Assembly: GCF_014842265.1 (NCBI RefSeq) | Contig: NZ_JACYVI010000001.1 | Location: forward strand, 310,001 to 374,000 | DNA: 64,000 nucleotides | Origin: Pseudomonas sp. CFBP 13711 | Lineage (GTDB): Bacteria > Pseudomonadota > Gammaproteobacteria > Pseudomonadales > Pseudomonadaceae | Reading direction: 5' to 3' | Shown: piece by piece, positions 34,440-44,768 of the stretch | Layout: every line of letters starts with the position of its first letter | How positions within the stretch are numbered: position 1 is the stretch's first letter | Notes under the pieces: model-generated | Databases searched by the model: none | Told to the model about the DNA's origin: nothing | Seen by the model: only the letters and a program-made list of their open reading frames with translations | Program-made: the position numbers and the translations under genes

Positions 34440-37400
34440 CTACGGGGTAATCGGCGACTGGCCTTGCGGGGCGACGAAAGAGGGCGCGCGCCCCAGCATA
34501 GAACCCACGGCAGGACAGCGGCAATGCACCAGCAGGATGTTGTCGTAGTGAATGCCCTGCCGACTCAGTTCGGTGAACAGATCCTCCAGGGTCGGGCGGG
34601 TCATGCCGAACCGGTTGCGCACGGTCAGCACATCCATGGGCGTTGCAGGGAGCAGGCTGGGCAGCGGCGGTTGATGGCTGTTGCGCACGATCTGGCTGAT
34701 GTCCCTGTAACTCTCGTAGTGCTCGCTCTGGAATTTCGCCAGGGTGTAATTCTTGATGCGTCCCGGCAATGAAGTGCCGGCCATCAGCGTGTCCCGGGCG
34801 AACATGTCCGGAAAGGGCCCGACGCCGGGGCCGGGCACCGGCTGCGCAGTGTTCAGCAGGGCGTAGGGCCGCACCGACTGGCTGGCGATCCGGTGCAGCA
34901 TCGGGTCGACCAGCTCGTGACCGTGGGGCGCGTAAGTTCGCAGTTCGGTGCCGTTGGGAATGGCCGTCGTGCGCGTCCAGGGCAAGTAGTAGCCGTGGCT
35001 GCTGACGACCAGGGTGCGTGCCTGGGCCCGGTCCGATGTCCACAGCAGAAATTTGCGCCCCAGCTTCCACACTTGAACCGACGACGTGCCGAATTCGGCA
35101 TTACCCGCCACGCTCCACGTCTTCATCAGGCCCGCTCCATTGAAGAATGGCTTGAGCAGCGATTTGCGTGGGTGGGTCGCCCTGCGCAGCCAGTCGCCGA
35201 AATTGCGTGCCGGCAGCGCAGTCTTCACTCGACTCAGCCCTCGGCCCAGTGCTGTGGCAGGCGCTGCGAGTTTGCGGAACGCCTGAAAAAGTCGTGGCGT
35301 GGCCGGTGCCATGTGTAATAACCCCAGGGACAGAATGGCGAACATCACCTGGCGCCGTTCCTCCTGACGGTTCCCGGGGAGGTTGGCGGCCTGAATGCCC
35401 AGCGCAACGCTGGCCGCGCTGGCCGTCAGCGCCGCGATGGAGGCCGCCGGCAGCACGAGCGCCATGGGTGCCAATAACAGTTGCAGGCGATTGAGGTGTT
35501 GAATCCAGGCGCCGAGTGCCTGCTCGCGGTCGGTCACGAAGCTGTCCTCGGCGTCGTACTGGCCGTTAAGACGCAGGCCCTCACAGATGAACGCCATGGG
35601 CGAGCCGGACACTTCCTGCTCGCACAGTTCACGCTGCCGGGCGGCATGGGTGTCCGGGCTGTAGAGCGGCTCTGTCCAGGGGCGCAGGATCGACACCGGT
35701 TCGGCCGGCGCTCGGGCCCCGCCCCACAGTTCGAGGATATAACCGAGCCTGACGTGAAAACGGCGCGGCATGTAATTGAGCACGGTCTCGCGCCATGCAG
35801 GGTTGGCGGCAGCGGTAGTCAGGTGGTCGATGAGCTGCTGACGATCACTGAATGCCACGAACGGCGTGGACTGCCCGGCCTGATAAAGCACCCCGCCTTC
35901 CTGGTGTGGCGCGCTGATCATCAGCAAGCCCACGCAGGGAGGGCAGTGGGAGTTCAGTGGCAGTCCGCTGCTCACGTGAAAGCCCACAGCGCTCCAGCAG
36001 ATCCTTTCTGCAACGAGAAGCGGCGGCTCTGGCGCAGGCACCTGCTGCGCCTGCCCCACGGCATCGATCACCCTCTGGAAACTGTTCATGGAAAGGTCTC
36101 CGCTCTTGAAGGCCAGCAGCGCCTGGCTGACGAACGTCGACCAGAGCGAACGCTCGATGTCAGCGCGTTGCTGCCGCCAGAACTGGTCGAGTCGAAGCTG
36201 CATGAGGCCGAGAAAATCGACGCCCTGGATGTGCGCCTCGACGCTGGCGGCGCTGATGTTCAATTCCGCCTCGGGCCTCCAGGCCCCGTTCCCGCTCGGG
36301 TCTGCGTAGACGACCCAGCGACCGCCTTCATCATCGTAGCCCTGGGGCTGAAGCGCCCTGAACCGGCTCAACAGTGCCTGACTCAGCGTGACGGGCGTTT
36401 CGTCCGGCGTGACGATCACGTTCGCCGCTGCGATTCGCGGGTGGCCCCACGGCGTCCTCGACGTGCCGGGCAGGTAGCGGATGAATACGCGCCGGGGGTC
36501 TGTGATCGGCGTGTGCGTTTGCTTCAACGGGACAGGCTTGAGTCGGGGGGACACCTGCCTGAGCCACTGGCCCATGAGCCGGTTTGCGAACCCGAGCGGG
36601 GTCGGGATTCGCGCCAGCAGCGGCTCATGGTGCTGCCAGTGATCGAGGGCGCTGACCAGTGCCAGTGCCGGCTCGATGGGCATGAGCGCCGCGTGGTCGT
36701 CGTCGATGAATGCGTCGGTTGATTCAACCGCATCGATGCCCGTCAGTCGCTCAGCGCAAAAGCGTTGCTGGGCGACACGCAGTTGAGTGAATACGTCGTC
36801 CGAAGGCGCCGCCAGCGTCAGGGTGATTTGCGTGCCATCGATCGAAAGATTGATCCGATGCCAGGCCGATGCGTTGATCGCCTCCAGCACCTTGTCCGCT
36901 TTCCAGGGCGCGTCATCGCTGATGTACTCATGGCACAGGGGCGCGCTGCCCAGCACGTGGACATAGCAATGCCCCGTGGTATTGGAGCGTAGATGGAAGA
37001 TACCTGGGATGGTCTCGCCGTTCAGCGCCACCCCGCGCACGACCGAGCGTGCCGGCGGTCCGGCGGACTGCAGGTCCTGAACACCAAGCGGGAAACGTGT
37101 GAGCCCCAGCGCATCAAGTGCCAGCGTATGGCCCTCGTTATCCATGCGCTTGCGCGAATGCAGGCGGGTCACCCCATCGAGAAACGCCAACTCGGCGAGC
37201 CTCTTCCATGTGTCGCCGTGATGCTCCCAGAACTGACGCTGCACCTGCTCATATTCCAGTGTCCATCGGGCTTCGATGAGCAGCTCGAAAAACGCCGAGA
37301 CGGTCAGGGTGGGCGTCGACGCCGACAGCGGGCGATCAGCCTCGGCGCAGCGTCGAAGGGCGAGGAGTCCGGGCGGATTCAGCGTCTCCCGGCCCAGCTC

Positions 37401-37832
37401 TCGCAGCGTCAGGCGCAGCTCGAAACGCTCCCGACCGTCGGTTTCGACGGCCGGCTCCAGCGCGGTGCTAAAACTGACGTGCAGCTCGTCGATGTCGATT
37501 GCAGCGCCACATCTGGCCTGCGGCGTTTCCTCCAGCCTCTGGTCCAGATGGCGGGCGACCGAAGGTGGAAACGCCAGATCGAGTTGCCAGGCCTTCAACA
37601 CCCAGACCGATCCGTACAACAACTCGGCGACCGGGCTGACGGCCTGGCGCATCAAGCGCTTGTGGTTAATCCCGTAAGCTTCGCTGGCGGACGCGGCGGC
37701 GGGCTCCGGGGATTCAGCCGGGCGCAAAGGTTCCGCGAACGGCGAAACGCTGAAATCCCCGCCATTGGGCAGGGTGTCGTTGGAAAGGAGATCAAGGCCG
37801 CTCGCGGAATCAGAGCTGCTGCGGTCGTTCAT
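34440..37832 (-). CDS. Very large DUF6543/dermonecrotic-toxin-type protein with C-terminal Stv-like domain
   Basis: About 1130 residues from ATG 37832 (no good ribosome binding site; GTG 37847 is an alternative). No signal peptide. A hydrophobic helical hairpin near residues 830-870 (LLLAPMALVLPAASIAAL, TASAASVALGIQA) resembles membrane-insertion segments of Pseudomonas DUF6543 proteins. The last 200 residues hold a His/Cys hydrolase-like pattern typical of the Stv domain: LVVSSHGYYLPWTR, APHGHELVDPML, LLVHCRCPAVG. Such proteins are polymorphic toxin-like effectors; no secretion or immunity gene is adjacent. Toxin function is inference. Confidence 0.65.
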   Translation of the reverse strand: MNDRSSSDSASGLDLLSNDTLPNGGDFSVSPFAEPLRPAESPEPAAASASEAYGINHKRLMRQAVSPVAELLYGSVWVLKAWQLDLAFPPSVARHLDQRLEETPQARCGAAIDIDELHVSFSTALEPAVETDGRERFELRLTLRELGRETLNPPGLLALRRCAEADRPLSASTPTLTVSAFFELLIEARWTLEYEQVQRQFWEHHGDTWKRLAELAFLDGVTRLHSRKRMDNEGHTLALDALGLTRFPLGVQDLQSAGPPARSVVRGVALNGETIPGIFHLRSNTTGHCYVHVLGSAPLCHEYISDDAPWKADKVLEAINASAWHRINLSIDGTQITLTLAAPSDDVFTQLRVAQQRFCAERLTGIDAVESTDAFIDDDHAALMPIEPALALVSALDHWQHHEPLLARIPTPLGFANRLMGQWLRQVSPRLKPVPLKQTHTPITDPRRVFIRYLPGTSRTPWGHPRIAAANVIVTPDETPVTLSQALLSRFRALQPQGYDDEGGRWVVYADPSGNGAWRPEAELNISAASVEAHIQGVDFLGLMQLRLDQFWRQQRADIERSLWSTFVSQALLAFKSGDLSMNSFQRVIDAVGQAQQVPAPEPPLLVAERICWSAVGFHVSSGLPLNSHCPPCVGLLMISAPHQEGGVLYQAGQSTPFVAFSDRQQLIDHLTTAAANPAWRETVLNYMPRRFHVRLGYILELWGGARAPAEPVSILRPWTEPLYSPDTHAARQRELCEQEVSGSPMAFICEGLRLNGQYDAEDSFVTDREQALGAWIQHLNRLQLLLAPMALVLPAASIAALTASAASVALGIQAANLPGNRQEERRQVMFAILSLGLLHMAPATPRLFQAFRKLAAPATALGRGLSRVKTALPARNFGDWLRRATHPRKSLLKPFFNGAGLMKTWSVAGNAEFGTSSVQVWKLGRKFLLWTSDRAQARTLVVSSHGYYLPWTRTTAIPNGTELRTYAPHGHELVDPMLHRIASQSVRPYALLNTAQPVPGPGVGPFPDMFARDTLMAGTSLPGRIKNYTLAKFQSEHYESYRDISQIVRNSHQPPLPSLLPATPMDVLTVRNRFGMTRPTLEDLFTELSRQGIHYDNILLVHCRCPAVGSMLGRAPSFVAPQGQSPITP

Positions 37833-37983
37833 GAAAAATCGCGCCACGTGGAAAGATGCCCACTATGGCGCGATGCCGGGTGGCAATGGCGGTAACTATG
37901 TATCGCGTATGCCACCGCGTCTTATGCCTCTATGAAAGCTGCAAGCGTTAAGCCGCAAGCTGCAAGGAACATCAAGCACCAAT

Positions 37984-40900
37984 TCAGCCAACGTCCAGCA
38001 CGACCACCCGTTGCCCGGCGCGCACCGCTGAGCCAGGCTGCACGCGGACGTCGCTGACCACACCGGCATGGGGCGCCACCAGCGGGATTTCCATTTTCAT
38101 CGACTCCAGAATCACCAGGGTTTCCCCCGCCTCGACGCGCTGGCCGACGCTGACCTGCACCTGCCAGAGATTACCGGCAATGTGGCTGTCGACGCTGGTC
38201 TGCCCGTCTTGCAGCGGCGCTTCTTCCGTGGATTCGGCCACCGCTTCGTCGCTCTCGAACGAGGCCTGCCCGTTGGCGATCCAGCGTTCGCGCTCGGCGT
38301 TGAACGCGCTCTGCTGCTGGTTGCGGAATGCCGCGATGCTCTGCGCTTCTTCGGCCAGGAAGGTTTGGTACTCCGTCAGATTGAGCGTGCTGTGCTCGAT
38401 CTGCAGCGGGTACCGACCGAGGGGGAAATCGCGGCGGATGGTCAGCAGTTCGTCGGCGCTGACCGGATAAAAACGGATCTGATCGAAAAACCGCAGCAGC
38501 CACGGTTTGCCATCGAACGCCGCCACCGCGCGATAGCGGTTCCACATCTGCAACGTGCGGCCCACGAACTGATAACCGCCGGGGCCTTCCATGCCGTAGA
38601 CGCACATGTACGCGCCGCCGATGCCGACGGAGTTTTCAGCGGTCCAGGTGCGCGCCGGGTTGTACTTGGTGGTGACCAGCCGATGGCGCGGGTCCAGCGG
38701 CGTGGCGACCGGTGCGCCGAGGTAGACGTCGCCCAGCCCCATCACCAGGTAACTGGCGTCGAAGACCGTGCGGTGCACTTCGTCGAGGTTCGGCAGGTCG
38801 TTGATGCGGCGAATGAATTCCAGGTTGCTCGGGCACCACGGCGCGTCCTTGCGCACGGTGGTCATGTACTTCTCGATGGCCAGTTGGCAGGCCGGATCAT
38901 CCCAGGACAGCGGCAGATGAACGATGCGCGACGGCACCTCCAGATTCTTGCTGGCGCAGACGCCGTCCCACTCGCCGGCGACCACATCAAGCAGCGTTTT
39001 CAGCGGCAGTTGCTCAGGCTGGTAATGCACCTGCAGCGAACGAATGCCCGGCGTCAGGTCGATCACGCCGTTGAGCTGCTTGCTTTCCAGCGCCTGCATC
39101 AGCGCATGGCCGCGGAAGCGCAGCACCAGATCCAGCTCCGGCGCGCCGATCTCCAGCAACAGATGGGTGTCGCCGGACAGGCGAGCAACGAGGCGGGTAT
39201 CGTCTTTGCCGATGTCGAGCACAACCGGCGAAGTCAACGCTGCTCCCTGTGGCAACACAACAGGTGAGGTCAACGCTAAACCCTGTAGGAGCGAGCTTGC
39301 TCGCGAATGCGATGGCCCAGCCGCCACAGATCCATCGGATGTACCGGCCCCTTCGCGAGCAAGCTCACTCCTACACAGATCGGTGTTCAGTTTTAGCGAG
39401 CGGGCCGCGTCGAGACTGACCGGATAAAACCGCACCTTGTCCCCGGCCTTGAGCTGCCCGAGCTGCCACAAATCCGCCTCGATGATCGTCACCGGGCAGA
39501 CAAAGCCGCCCAGGCTCGGCCCGTCCGGCCCTAGGATCACCGGCATGTCCCCGGTGAAATCCACCGCGCCGATGGCGTATGGATTGTCATGAATGTTCGA
39601 CGGGTGCAGACCCGCTTCGCCGCCGTCGGCACGCACCCATTCCGGCTTCGGCCCGATCAGGCGCACGCCGGTGCGGCTGGAGTTGAAATGCACTTCCCAG
39701 TCGGTGGCGAAGAAGGTCTCGATGTAGCGCTCGGTGAAGTATTCCGGCGCGCCGTGGGGGCCGTAGATCACACGGATGTCGCGCACTTCCGGCAGCGCAG
39801 CGATGCGTTCAGCTGCCAGTTGTTGGCCTGCGCTGCGGTCAGACAAAGGCGCGATATGCAGCACGTCCCCTGCGCGCAACGCTCGCCCGCCGTGCCCGCC
39901 AAACTGGCCCAGCGTAAAGGTGCTCTTGCTGCCCAGGTAATCCGGCACGTCCAGCCCGCCCCGCACGCACAGATAACTGCGGGCACCGGCTCCCGCGATG
40001 GTGCCAAGCACCAAGGTCGATCCAGCAGAAACAAGCAACGATTGATTCATCGGCAGCGCTACGCCATCCACCGACAGCGGAATGACCGCGCCCGTCACGG
40101 CAATGACCGCATCAGTGTTGAAGCGCAGCGTCGGCCCACTCATGGTGATTTCCAGCGCGGCGCAGCCTTCAGCGTTACCCACCAGAGCATTGCCCAGACG
40201 CAATGATCGACTGTCCATCGGACCCGACGGCGGCACGCCCACTGCCCAGTAACCCAGGCGCCCCGGATAATCCTGAACGCTGGTCTGGGTGCCGCCGCTC
40301 AGCACTTCGAAGGTGTCGGCTCGATAGGTCAGCCCCTCAAGGCATCGCGTCCACGGCTGGCCGCTGGCGAACGGCACGTCCGCGATGATCTGACGCAAGT
40401 AGTCGCGATTGGTCTCGATCCCATACAGCCGGGTTTCGCTCAGGGCCTGGGCCAGACCGTCACTGGCCGACATCCTGTCCGGCGCCCAGCTGATGACCTT
40501 GGCGATCATCGGATCGAAAAACGGCGGAATTTCACATCCGGCCTCGACCCAGGTGTCGATGCGCAGGTGTTTGCCGTCGGCGGTGGGGAAGTGCACCGAG
40601 GTCAGCAAGCCCGGGCTGGGCTGGAAATCCCGGCCCGGGTCTTCAGCGTACAAACGCGCCTGAATCGCATGGCCGACTGGCTGTAAAACCGCGTGCAATT
40701 CAACCAGCGGCGGCAGATCGCCGGCCGCCAGCTGAATCATCCAGCTCACCAGGTCCACGCCCCAGACCTGCTCGGTCACGCCGTGCTCGACCTGCAAACG
40801 GGTGTTCACTTCCAGAAAATAAAACCGCTGATCATCGCTGTCGAAGACGAACTCCACGGTGCCGGCGCTGCGGTAGTTGACCGCTTTCGCCAGCTTGATC

Positions 40901-41673
40901 GCCGCAGCGCACAGCTCATCGGCCATGCCGGCAGGCAGGTTCGGCGCGGGGGTTTCTTCGAGGACTTTCTGATTGCGACGCTGCACCGAGCAGTCGCGCA
41001 CGCCGAGGGCGATCACTTCGCCACGACCGTCGCCGAACACCTGCACCTCAAGATGACGAGCGCGCTGGATGTACTTCTCGATGAACACGCCGGCGTCGCT
41101 GAAGTTGTTCTGGCCCAGTCGCTTGACGGCCTCGAACGACTCGCTCAGTTCGCTGGCGCTGCGGCACACGCGCATGCCGATCCCGCCGCCGCCCGCCGTG
41201 CTTTTCAGCATCACCGGGTAGCCGATGGTTTCAGCAGCGCTCAGGGCGGCGTCCACGCTGTCCAGCAATTCGGTGCCTTCCAGCATCGGCACGCCGTGCT
41301 GTTTTGCGAGGGCGCGGGCGGTGTGCTTGAGGCCGAAGACCCGCAGTTGTTCAGGTGTCGGGCCGACAAAGGCGATGCCGGCGTCTTCACAGGCCTGGGC
41401 AAAGGCCGCGTTTTCGGACAAAAAGCCGTAACCCGGATGAATCGCTTTGGCGCCGGTGGATTGGGCGATGGCGAGAATCTTGTCCACCGCCAGGTACGTG
41501 CCGGCGGCGCCACCTTCGCCCAGGCTGTGGGCTTCATCGGCTTGCAGAATGTGCAGGCTGGCAGCGTCTGCTTCGGCGTACACCGCAACGCCGCCGACCT
41601 GCAGGTCGCGAAGGGTACGCAGGATGCGGCAGGCAATGGCGCCGCGGTTGGCAATCAGCAGTTTGTCGAACAT
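37984..41673 (-). CDS. Biotin-dependent guanidine/urea carboxylase
   Basis: 1229 residues from ATG 41673. Order: biotin carboxylase (residues 1-450; KLLIANRGAIACRI, ATP-grasp loop STAGGGGIGMRVC), AHS2/KipA-type domain (~465-790; SVQDYPGRLGYWAVGVPPSG), AHS1/KipI-type domain (~860-1090), and biotinyl domain (~1160-1229) with the lysine in LESMKMEIP. It carboxylates urea or, as shown for riboswitch-linked homologues, guanidine using ATP and bicarbonate. The linker between AHS2 and AHS1 is enlarged by residues encoded by a REP pair. No allophanate hydrolase gene follows. Last gene of the guanidine operon. Confidence 0.93.
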   Translation of the reverse strand: MFDKLLIANRGAIACRILRTLRDLQVGGVAVYAEADAASLHILQADEAHSLGEGGAAGTYLAVDKILAIAQSTGAKAIHPGYGFLSENAAFAQACEDAGIAFVGPTPEQLRVFGLKHTARALAKQHGVPMLEGTELLDSVDAALSAAETIGYPVMLKSTAGGGGIGMRVCRSASELSESFEAVKRLGQNNFSDAGVFIEKYIQRARHLEVQVFGDGRGEVIALGVRDCSVQRRNQKVLEETPAPNLPAGMADELCAAAIKLAKAVNYRSAGTVEFVFDSDDQRFYFLEVNTRLQVEHGVTEQVWGVDLVSWMIQLAAGDLPPLVELHAVLQPVGHAIQARLYAEDPGRDFQPSPGLLTSVHFPTADGKHLRIDTWVEAGCEIPPFFDPMIAKVISWAPDRMSASDGLAQALSETRLYGIETNRDYLRQIIADVPFASGQPWTRCLEGLTYRADTFEVLSGGTQTSVQDYPGRLGYWAVGVPPSGPMDSRSLRLGNALVGNAEGCAALEITMSGPTLRFNTDAVIAVTGAVIPLSVDGVALPMNQSLLVSAGSTLVLGTIAGAGARSYLCVRGGLDVPDYLGSKSTFTLGQFGGHGGRALRAGDVLHIAPLSDRSAGQQLAAERIAALPEVRDIRVIYGPHGAPEYFTERYIETFFATDWEVHFNSSRTGVRLIGPKPEWVRADGGEAGLHPSNIHDNPYAIGAVDFTGDMPVILGPDGPSLGGFVCPVTIIEADLWQLGQLKAGDKVRFYPVSLDAARSLKLNTDLCRSELAREGAGTSDGSVAAGPSHSRASSLLQGLALTSPVVLPQGAALTSPVVLDIGKDDTRLVARLSGDTHLLLEIGAPELDLVLRFRGHALMQALESKQLNGVIDLTPGIRSLQVHYQPEQLPLKTLLDVVAGEWDGVCASKNLEVPSRIVHLPLSWDDPACQLAIEKYMTTVRKDAPWCPSNLEFIRRINDLPNLDEVHRTVFDASYLVMGLGDVYLGAPVATPLDPRHRLVTTKYNPARTWTAENSVGIGGAYMCVYGMEGPGGYQFVGRTLQMWNRYRAVAAFDGKPWLLRFFDQIRFYPVSADELLTIRRDFPLGRYPLQIEHSTLNLTEYQTFLAEEAQSIAAFRNQQQSAFNAERERWIANGQASFESDEAVAESTEEAPLQDGQTSVDSHIAGNLWQVQVSVGQRVEAGETLVILESMKMEIPLVAPHAGVVSDVRVQPGSAVRAGQRVVVLDVG
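39283..39375. repeat. REP pair inside the carboxylase coding region
   Basis: Two inverted copies of the Pseudomonas REP (TGTAGGAGCGAGCTTGCTCG and its inverse ending GAGCAAGCTCACTCCTACA) separated by about 50 bases. The frame is kept open through it. Beside it, GTCAACGCT-x3-CCCTGT occurs twice, giving a repeated LTSPVVL in the protein. Confidence 0.88.
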
Positions 41674-41801
41674 GGCATAGACCCCGGGGATCGATAGCAA
41701 TCAATCCCTCACTGGGTAGCGGGCCGTCCCGCTGTGGTACGCGTTGCACGAAGGCCGTCCCTCGCGCCGAAGCCTTGAAGCCTTGAAACTGTGGCCAGCG
41801 G

Positions 41802-42425
41802 TCAGTCCCAGACGAGCAGTTCTGCCGGCGTCGGGTTGTAGCCGTTGCACGGGTTGTTCAGCTGAGGGCAGTTGGAAATCAGCACGATTACGTCCATCTC
41901 GGCGCGCAGTTCGACGTACTTGCCGGCGCCGGAAATGCCGTCCTCGAACGTCAGCCCACCGTCCGCCGTGACCGGCACATTCATGAAGAAATTGATGTTC
42001 GGGCCGATGTCGCGTTTGCCCAGCCGACCGTCATGGATGCAGGCGCGCAGGTAGCTGTCGCGGCAGCTGTGCATGTGCTTTTTATCCAGCGCATAACGCA
42101 CGGTGTTGCTCTCTTGGGCGCAGGCGCCGCCGAGGGTGTCGTGGCGCCCGCAGGTGTCTTCGACGATGGTCAGCATCGGCTTGCCCAGGTTCGAATACAG
42201 CACGCTGCCTTTGCTCAGGTAAACGTTGTTCTGCCGGCGCAACGTGCGTTGCACGTCGTAGCGTTCGCGGGGGTTGGCGAGGCTGTAGAACAGCGTGTCG
42301 ACCGCCTGATTGCCTTCCAGGTCGAGCAGGCGCAGGGTTTGCCCGGCCTTGAGTTCGGTCAGCGACGGCTCGCCGGCCGGGATGTGGGTGATGGAAACGG
42401 GGGCAGAGGTCATGGTGCTGGTCAT
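41802..42425 (-). CDS. Carboxyguanidine deiminase subunit, DUF1989 (UAAP2)
   Basis: A 207-residue DUF1989 protein ([43 protein letters not shown]). Paired DUF1989 proteins (UAAP1/UAAP2, later CgiA/CgiB) form a deiminase that converts carboxyguanidine to allophanate. Start at ATG 42425, with GAGGAGG 5 bases upstream; the stop of the paralogue is 10 bases away. Conserved Cys in CGRH and CNGYNPTP are likely metal-binding or catalytic. Confidence 0.9.
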   Translation of the reverse strand: MTSTMTSAPVSITHIPAGEPSLTELKAGQTLRLLDLEGNQAVDTLFYSLANPRERYDVQRTLRRQNNVYLSKGSVLYSNLGKPMLTIVEDTCGRHDTLGGACAQESNTVRYALDKKHMHSCRDSYLRACIHDGRLGKRDIGPNINFFMNVPVTADGGLTFEDGISGAGKYVELRAEMDVIVLISNCPQLNNPCNGYNPTPAELLVWD

Positions 42426-42435
42426 ACTGGCCTCC

Positions 42436-43161
42436 TCAGGCGAACAGGCGATCGGTGTTGATGAAACCGCGCACATTTTCTTCGCGGGACGTGCGGCAGT
42501 GCTCGGCGACGCTGGGGTCGGCCTTCATCCAGCTCAGCTTGACCGGCTGCGGCGCGTACTCGGGGTTGGGGTCCATCGGGTGTTGCAGGGCGGTCATCAC
42601 GACCAGCGTGTCCATCGGCGCGTACAGCTCGATGCTGTCGCCCGCTTTTGAGTTGCCCGGGACGAAGGCCAGCGCGCCGTGATCGTCGACGTTGACCCGG
42701 CTGAACAGGTTCAGCGTCATCAACAGATCCGACAGGCCCAGGCCCCACTTGCCCATCTCCACCAGCAGGTTGTCGGCGCCGTTGCGGAAGAAGCCGTTGC
42801 GCAGTTCCTGATAGCGGCCCTGGCCGTATTTCTCGGTGACCTCTTCGGCGCACAGCACGCCGCCGATGCTGTCGCTCCAGCCGCAGGTGTCGGCGGTGAT
42901 CGCGGCCAGCACGCGACCCATGTCCGAATACAGGCAATGGCCGCTGGTGAGCTTGGCGGTGTGCTGGCATTTGAGGCTGTCGGGCAGGTTCAGGCGCTCG
43001 GTTTTTTCATGGGCGTTGAACAGCGTCAGGCTGACGTTGGCGTTGCCGTTCAGGTCGGTCAGGCGCAGCAGTTCGCCACGTTTGAGCACGAACGACAGGT
43101 GGCCGCCGCCGGGCAGCAGCTCTTCGGCGAACACGGGAAACAGCGTGGTTGAATCAGTCAT
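42436..43161 (-). CDS. Carboxyguanidine deiminase subunit, DUF1989 (UAAP1)
   Basis: A 241-residue paralogue of the next gene ([52 protein letters not shown]). Works as the partner of the other DUF1989 protein between carboxylase and allophanate hydrolase. Start at ATG 43161 (AGGA about 9 bases upstream). Lies 12 bases after the ABC ATPase gene. Confidence 0.9.
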   Translation of the reverse strand: MTDSTTLFPVFAEELLPGGGHLSFVLKRGELLRLTDLNGNANVSLTLFNAHEKTERLNLPDSLKCQHTAKLTSGHCLYSDMGRVLAAITADTCGWSDSIGGVLCAEEVTEKYGQGRYQELRNGFFRNGADNLLVEMGKWGLGLSDLLMTLNLFSRVNVDDHGALAFVPGNSKAGDSIELYAPMDTLVVMTALQHPMDPNPEYAPQPVKLSWMKADPSVAEHCRTSREENVRGFINTDRLFA

Positions 43162-43173
43162 GGGCAATGTCCT

Positions 43174-43938
43174 TCAAGCCGTTTTCAGCGAATCAAGCGC
43201 CACGCGGGCGGCGCGACGATCGCTGTTCAGGGGAATGTCGTAAGTGATGCGCGCGCCATAGGCGCCGGGGGCGTGGGGGTCGATGCGGACCTTGTCGAAC
43301 ACCAGCAGCCGGGTGCCGAGGTTGAAGCCTTCGGACAGGTCGTGGGTGACCATGAACACCGTCAGTTTGGTCTCCCGCCACAGCTCCAGCAGCAGCCCGT
43401 GCATGTCCTTGCGGATGCCGGGGTCGAGGGCGCCGAAGGGCTCGTCCAGCAACAAAACCCTTGGCTTCATGATCAGCGCCTGGGCGATGGCCAGACGCTG
43501 TTGCATGCCACCCGACAGTTGAGTCGGGTACTTGTCCAGCGCGTGATCGAGGCCGACCTTGTGCAACAGCGCCGCCGCCTGTTCCCGGGCGTCACGCTTG
43601 GCGGCGCCGAACAGCCGCCCGAGCAACGCCGAGCGCGGCAATTCCAAGCCCAGGGCAACGTTGTCCAGCACCGACAAGTGCGGGAACACCGAATAGCGCT
43701 GAAACACCACGCCACGGGTCGAATCCGGTTCCTTCGCCAGGGGTTGGCCGTCCAGCAGAATCGCGCCTTTGCTGGCGACTTCCTGTCCCAGCAGCAGGCG
43801 CAGGAACGTTGATTTGCCGCAGCCCGACGCGCCCACCAAGGTGCAGAACTCGCCTTCGGCGATGCTCAGGTTCAAGCCTTCGAGCACGACTTGATCGCCA
43901 TATTGCTGCCAGACGTTTTTGACCGAAATAAAGCTCAT
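43174..43938 (-). CDS. ABC transporter ATP-binding protein, guanidine/urea-type
   Basis: A 254-residue ATPase of the nitrate/taurine group: Walker A GASGCGKST, Q-loop VFQRYSVFPH, signature LSGGMQQRL, Walker B VLLLDEPFGALDP, H-loop VTHDL. Start at ATG 43938 overlaps the permease stop (ATGA). It powers the permease and binding protein encoded upstream. Confidence 0.95.
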   Translation of the reverse strand: MSFISVKNVWQQYGDQVVLEGLNLSIAEGEFCTLVGASGCGKSTFLRLLLGQEVASKGAILLDGQPLAKEPDSTRGVVFQRYSVFPHLSVLDNVALGLELPRSALLGRLFGAAKRDAREQAAALLHKVGLDHALDKYPTQLSGGMQQRLAIAQALIMKPRVLLLDEPFGALDPGIRKDMHGLLLELWRETKLTVFMVTHDLSEGFNLGTRLLVFDKVRIDPHAPGAYGARITYDIPLNSDRRAARVALDSLKTA

Positions 43939-44750
43939 GGGCGCGCCCCCTCGTACCACGGGAACGCCTTCCGCGTGAGGGCTTTCAGGCCCCAGTCCAT
44001 CAGCCAGGCGAGGAGGGTGATCCACACCACGTAGGGCAGAATCATGTCCATCGCCAGATAGCGCCGCACCAGAAAGATCCGGTAACCGAGACCGTCAGTG
44101 GAGGCGATGGCTTCGGCCGCGATCAGAAACAGCCACGCCGACCCCAGCACCAGCCGCAGCGAGATCAACAGGCGCGGCAGCAATTGCGGCAGCACCACCC
44201 GCAGGATCAGCGTCCAGGTCGAGGCGCCCAGGGTCTGCGCCTTGATCAGCAGTTCGACCGGAATCTCCCGGGCGCGCTGCTCCAGATCACGGGCCAGCAC
44301 CGGCGTGATGCCGATGACGATGAGCATCACCTTCGACAGCTCGCCCAGGCCGAAGACGATGAACAGGATCGGCAGAATCGCCAGCGGCGGCACCATCGAC
44401 ACCACGGTCAGTAACGGCGAGAGCGGCGCGCTGAACAACGGCAGCACCCCCGACGCAATGCCCAGGCACAGCCCGACAATGGCGCTGATCGCCAGGCCGA
44501 CCGCGAGGCGCTGCAGACTGGCGCCGGTGTCCTGCCAGAGCAGGTATTCGCCGGTGCGTTGATCGGGCACGAACGCCACCCGTTTGATCGCATCGGTCAT
44601 CTGCACGGCGCTGGGCAGCAGCTTGTCGTTGGGGTTTTCCGTCAGCCGCGTCGCCGAGCCCGTGAAATAGGCGAACAGCAACAGGGCGAACGGCAGGAGC
44701 ACCAGGATCAATCGACTGGCGCGATCCGGGCGGCGGTTAATCAAGCGCAT
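43935..44750 (-). CDS. ABC transporter permease, guanidine/urea-type
   Basis: A 271-residue inner-membrane protein with about six hydrophobic segments (LILVLLPFALLLFAYF at the N-terminus) and the permease coupling motif around EQRAREIPVELLIKAQTLGA. Nitrate/taurine-type importer permease, coupled to the ATPase gene by a four-base overlap. Confidence 0.93.
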   Translation of the reverse strand: MRLINRRPDRASRLILVLLPFALLLFAYFTGSATRLTENPNDKLLPSAVQMTDAIKRVAFVPDQRTGEYLLWQDTGASLQRLAVGLAISAIVGLCLGIASGVLPLFSAPLSPLLTVVSMVPPLAILPILFIVFGLGELSKVMLIVIGITPVLARDLEQRAREIPVELLIKAQTLGASTWTLILRVVLPQLLPRLLISLRLVLGSAWLFLIAAEAIASTDGLGYRIFLVRRYLAMDMILPYVVWITLLAWLMDWGLKALTRKAFPWYEGARP

Positions 44751-44768
44751 GGCAAAGACCTTTGGTTT

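Noticed and set aside
33457..35070. A 537-codon minus-strand frame covering the RsuA-like gene and more
   Set aside because: Only the last 230 codons are RsuA; the upstream part is Arg/Ala/Pro-rich shadow of the large toxin-like gene in another frame. The family start is ATG 34149.
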